Below, piece by piece: positions 61,606 to 64,000 of a stretch of 64,000 bases of DNA. The stretch is from Desulfomicrobium apsheronum. Its GTDB lineage: Bacteria > Desulfobacterota > Desulfovibrionia > Desulfovibrionales > Desulfomicrobiaceae. The position numbers were made by a program, and so were the translations under genes. Each line of letters begins with the position of its first letter. Position 1 is the first letter of the stretch. The notes beneath the pieces are model-generated. The model was not told where the DNA came from, did not search any database, and saw only the letters and a program-made list of their open reading frames with translations. The DNA is taken from assembly GCF_900114115.1 (NCBI RefSeq), contig NZ_FORX01000017.1, positions 1 through 64,000 on the forward strand. The letters run 5' to 3'.

Positions 61606-61669
61606 TCCGCTCGTTCGGTGGTGGGGCGAACTGTCTGAAAATTTCAGATGCCCAGATTGTCGAAAATGT

Positions 61670-61781
61670 CGGGACGCGGGGAATAAAAGCCGCTGCAAAG
61701 CGCCATCATCCCCTTGAAGAAGGGGATCCATGACTTTTCTTTGAAGGCATCTCATGGCGGTCGCGGTCCGGGTTGGAGCGG
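61670..61781. repeat. Direct repeat, right copy
   Basis: Same sequence as the left copy with a few substitutions (for example GCGCCATCATCC for GCGCCGTCATCC). It ends 20 bp from the stop of the next gene. Confidence 0.85.
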
Positions 61782-61800
61782 TCCAGGTGATTTCCGCTTT

Positions 61801-63414
61801 CTACAGATACTTCTTGAAAACCGCCCCCAGACTTTCGGCCGTGAAGGGCTTGCGCAGGATGTCGTTGACTCCGGCCTCCAGGGCCGCCTTGTTGTCGTTG
61901 GCTTCGTCTTGGGTCGTGACCATGATCACGGGCAGATCCTTCTTGGAGAAGGACTTGCGGATTTCCCGGGTCAGGTCGATGCCGGTTATGTCCGGCATGT
62001 TCAGGTCCGTCAGCACCATCTCCGGCGTGTTCGATTGCAGCCATTCCAGGGCGCTGGCCGGGAATTCGAAAAGCACGGGCTCATAGCCCAGCTCATGCAG
62101 GGTGGACTTGTAGATGTTAAGGATCATGCGCGAGTCATCCACGGCACAGATGCGCTTGCGGACCGTCTTTTTCTCTTCCGGGGCCAGAAGCTTCAGGGCC
62201 AGTCCCGAATATCCGTGTTCTTTGAGAATGGAGTAGAAGAAGTCCCGGATGTCCTGATGGGCCTTCGACAGCTGACTGAGGGCCATGGGCTGGAAACGTT
62301 CCTCCTCCATGAGGCTCAGGAATATTTGTTTGGCCTGGGCGTTGATGGCGGTCCTTATGATGCGCTGGGCGTCCTCATCCCTTTCGCTGGCCAGATTCTT
62401 GATTCCGGCGGCCATGATCTCGTTGAAATTGCGGTCGATGGCCTTGGCGGCGGCGATGCACACGTGATCCACCGGATCGCTCAGGCCCTGCGTCAGCACG
62501 TAAGCCCCACGGTCCAGCGGCAAGAGGCCCAGGGCTTCGTAGGCGGCGAAGCGCACGTTGGCGTTGGCGGGGTGGGTGTGCAGCAGCTTGCGGATGGGCG
62601 AGATGGCGGCCGGGTCACCGATGTCGCCCAGCACATTTAATGTATGGATGCGCAGATCTGCGTCGTCGAAGAGTAGATTCTCGGTCAGGATGGGCACGGC
62701 CTTGGGACCGATGCCGACCAGGGTTTTTTTGGCGTAGGTGCGCAGATGGGCGTAATGGGAGCGCATGGCCTCGTTGAGCTTGTCCAGGGAGATGGAGTCC
62801 TGGACCTTGGCGAAGATGTCGAGGATGAGCAGATCGAGCTGGTTGTCCGTGCCCATGCGTTCCGCAAGCCGCAGCATGGCGGTGGGCGTGCCCAGCTTGC
62901 CAAGGGCCTTGGTGGCGGTGATGATCAGGGTCCGGTTGCCGGAGTAGAGAAACTCGCTCACGGTGTTGGTGGCCTGTGGATCGCCGATTTCACCCAGGGT
63001 GTCGAGGATCTGGTTGATTTCGCCTACGTCCGTGGCCGCGAGCAGGGCTTCGATCAGATTGTCGACCACTTCCTCCAGGCGCAGCTCTCCGGCCATCAAT
63101 ATGTACATGTCGCGGCACGGAGTCTGAGGGTCGCTTATGGCCTTGGCGAGCAATTGGGGCTGGGCCAGCATCTTGACGGCCAGAAGTTCCCTGACCATCG
63201 GTAGATTTGCGACCATGTCCCGGTGTTCGGAAATGAACCGGCAGAGGACAGGCACGGCGAACTCGGGCGCGGCTTCCCGAAACGCGCCAAGCACCTGCTC
63301 ACGGATATTTTTATCCATGTTCTCCAGGTAACCCAGCACCAGACGCGCCTTGATGGGGTCTTTCCCTCGGATATTGTCCTTGATCTCGGCGAGCAGATGA
63401 GCGTGATCAGCCAT
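61801..63414 (-). CDS. HEAT-repeat protein with C-terminal response-regulator receiver
   Basis: A 537-residue cytoplasmic protein. Residues about 1-400 are HEAT-type helical repeats (NQILDTLGEIGDPQATNTVS, ITATKALGKLGTPTAMLRLA, RIHTLNVLGDIGDPAAISPI), forming a protein-binding solenoid. Residues about 415-537 are a CheY-like receiver (CAVDDSRMILNIYKSTL, phosphoacceptor Asp in MVLTDLNMPD, Lys in ILRKPFTAE). ATG 63414 follows GGGAGG and overlaps the previous stop. The receiver as C-terminal output on a HEAT array is unusual. Cognate kinase unknown. Confidence 0.85.
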   Translation of the reverse strand: MADHAHLLAEIKDNIRGKDPIKARLVLGYLENMDKNIREQVLGAFREAAPEFAVPVLCRFISEHRDMVANLPMVRELLAVKMLAQPQLLAKAISDPQTPCRDMYILMAGELRLEEVVDNLIEALLAATDVGEINQILDTLGEIGDPQATNTVSEFLYSGNRTLIITATKALGKLGTPTAMLRLAERMGTDNQLDLLILDIFAKVQDSISLDKLNEAMRSHYAHLRTYAKKTLVGIGPKAVPILTENLLFDDADLRIHTLNVLGDIGDPAAISPIRKLLHTHPANANVRFAAYEALGLLPLDRGAYVLTQGLSDPVDHVCIAAAKAIDRNFNEIMAAGIKNLASERDEDAQRIIRTAINAQAKQIFLSLMEEERFQPMALSQLSKAHQDIRDFFYSILKEHGYSGLALKLLAPEEKKTVRKRICAVDDSRMILNIYKSTLHELGYEPVLFEFPASALEWLQSNTPEMVLTDLNMPDITGIDLTREIRKSFSKKDLPVIMVTTQDEANDNKAALEAGVNDILRKPFTAESLGAVFKKYL

Positions 63415-64000
63415 GGCGACCTCCCAGGTTGGGGATGAGGGCGGACAGGAGCGAGCCCAGGGCATCGGCGGAGGCATTGGCCTGGTCCAGAATCTCTGCG
63501 TGAGACGTCTGGGCCATGCAATCCGGCAGGTTCTTGTTGGTCAGGCAGGATATGCCCAGGATTTTGAGGCCCATGTGGTGGGCGGTGATGGCTTCGGGCA
63601 CCGTGGACATGCCGATGGCGTCGGCTCCCATGATGCGATACATGCGCGTCTCGGCCGGAGTTTCAAGGCTGGGGCCGGCCACGGCCACGTAGACTCCCTG
63701 TTCCAGGCGCTGTCTGCAATTCATGGCGGCCTGCATGGCCTGCTCGCGCAGGACGGGGCAATACACCTGGGACATGTCCGGGAAACGCGGTCCCCAGTCG
63801 TCGACATTGGGGCCGGTCAGAGGGTTGTGTCCGGTCATGTTGATGTGGTCGGTCAGCAGCATGAGCCCGCCGGTGGCAAACAGGGGATTCAGGGCTCCGG
63901 CGGCATTGGTCAGGATCAGGTTTTCGGTCCCGAGCAGACCAAGGCAGGCGATGGGCAGCGTCACTTCCTGCGGGCTGTAGCCCTCGTAGAGATGAAAGCG
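63407..64000 (-). CDS. Purine nucleoside phosphorylase, 5' end outside window
   Basis: Phosphorolysis of purine nucleosides in salvage. The visible part continues past the right edge: at the edge it reads RFHLYEGYSPQEVTLPIACL, then LILTNAAGALNPLF, LLTDHINMTGHNPLTGPN, VAVAGPSLETPAETRMYR and GADAIGMSTVPEAITAHHMG, all typical of trimeric PNP (PunA/DeoD-like class II). Its stop overlaps the HEAT-receiver start by 8 bases, so the two are translationally coupled. About 197 residues are present; the N-terminal third is missing. Confidence 0.93.
   Translation of the reverse strand, partial: RFHLYEGYSPQEVTLPIACLGLLGTENLILTNAAGALNPLFATGGLMLLTDHINMTGHNPLTGPNVDDWGPRFPDMSQVYCPVLREQAMQAAMNCRQRLEQGVYVAVAGPSLETPAETRMYRIMGADAIGMSTVPEAITAHHMGLKILGISCLTNKNLPDCMAQTSHAEILDQANASADALGSLLSALIPNLGGRHG

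Larger units (their letters stand above)
61309..61800. other. Nested repeat region downstream of the NtrC-type gene
   Basis: About 490 bp made of two ~110-bp direct repeats (61346-61456 and 61670-61781) flanking a second copy of the palindromic element (about 61447-61605). No credible gene. ORFs here are formed by the repeats. Confidence 0.75.

Noticed and set aside
61714-62640. 308-residue plus-strand ORF
   Set aside because: It is antisense to the HEAT-receiver gene, which has clear domains and a ribosome site.
1-64000. CRISPR array
   Set aside because: The recurrent palindromes are dispersed between genes without regular spacers, and no cas genes are present.

Overview
The window looks like a chromosomal segment of a Gram-negative, sulfate-reducing bacterium of the Desulfovibrionales, closest in feel to Desulfomicrobium. 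That placement is inferred from gene content and protein character; no search was run. The main support is a compact dissimilatory sulfite reductase region (dsrMKJOP, a ferredoxin, dsrABD, dsrN), a Desulfovibrio-type bacterioferritin with a Met haem ligand, outer-membrane porins of the Desulfovibrio type, and LptD, which shows an LPS outer membrane.

Layout. 1-323: one end of an IS66-family insertion sequence, cut by the window edge and ending about 20 bp past purE. 343-6273 (minus): lptD-mutL-purD-purE, tightly packed. 6551-19265 (plus): the sulfite-reduction block, made of an RsbRD-type sensor protein, dsrM-K-J-O-P, terminator, ferredoxin, a YkgJ cysteine-cluster protein, an unknown protein, a TPR protein, dsrA-B-D-N and a small conserved protein. 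DsrAB reduces sulfite, DsrD activates it, DsrN amidates its sirohaem, and DsrMKJOP links the menaquinone pool to the DsrC trisulfide. dsrC itself is not in the window. 19381-24051 (plus): second YkgJ protein, cbpA-cbpM-clpB chaperone genes and a strong terminator. 24171-35115: DUF1786 protein, flavoprotein, Tex, EamA exporter, bacterioferritin, an ARMT1-like protein, MltA, a DUF4254 protein and GatB. 35116-35712: gene-free, with a candidate structured RNA, a terminator and three palindromic repeats.

35713-43340: peptidase, TM2 protein, amino-acid binding protein, a membrane-anchored beta-carbonic anhydrase, its zinc-site-less paralogue, a zinc-ribbon ORF with an in-frame TGA, a Tim44-like protein, SRP RNA, tRNA-Ser(GGA), thioredoxin 2 and a repeat-rich gap. 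43271-49036 (minus): hisD-purC-fabI, with a fused MFS/spermidine-synthase-like gene lying between fabI and a diverged second copy of the fabI 3' end. 49037-54241 (minus): two tandem porins and a secreted FG-GAP repeat protein. 54458-61308 (plus): a TPR protein, then a candidate sigma-54 promoter and a signalling/transport set (two single-domain response regulators, a TauE/SafE permease, a membrane protein, a PAS histidine kinase and an NtrC-type regulator). 61309-61800: a nested repeat region. 61801-64000 (minus): a HEAT-receiver protein and a purine nucleoside phosphorylase cut by the window edge.

The observations most worth following up are the dead carbonic anhydrase paralogue beside the intact enzyme, the candidate selenocysteine zinc ribbon, the cargo gene between fabI 3' ends, the two-copy element with a conserved core but differing self-complementary arms, and the unknown genes embedded in the dsr block.
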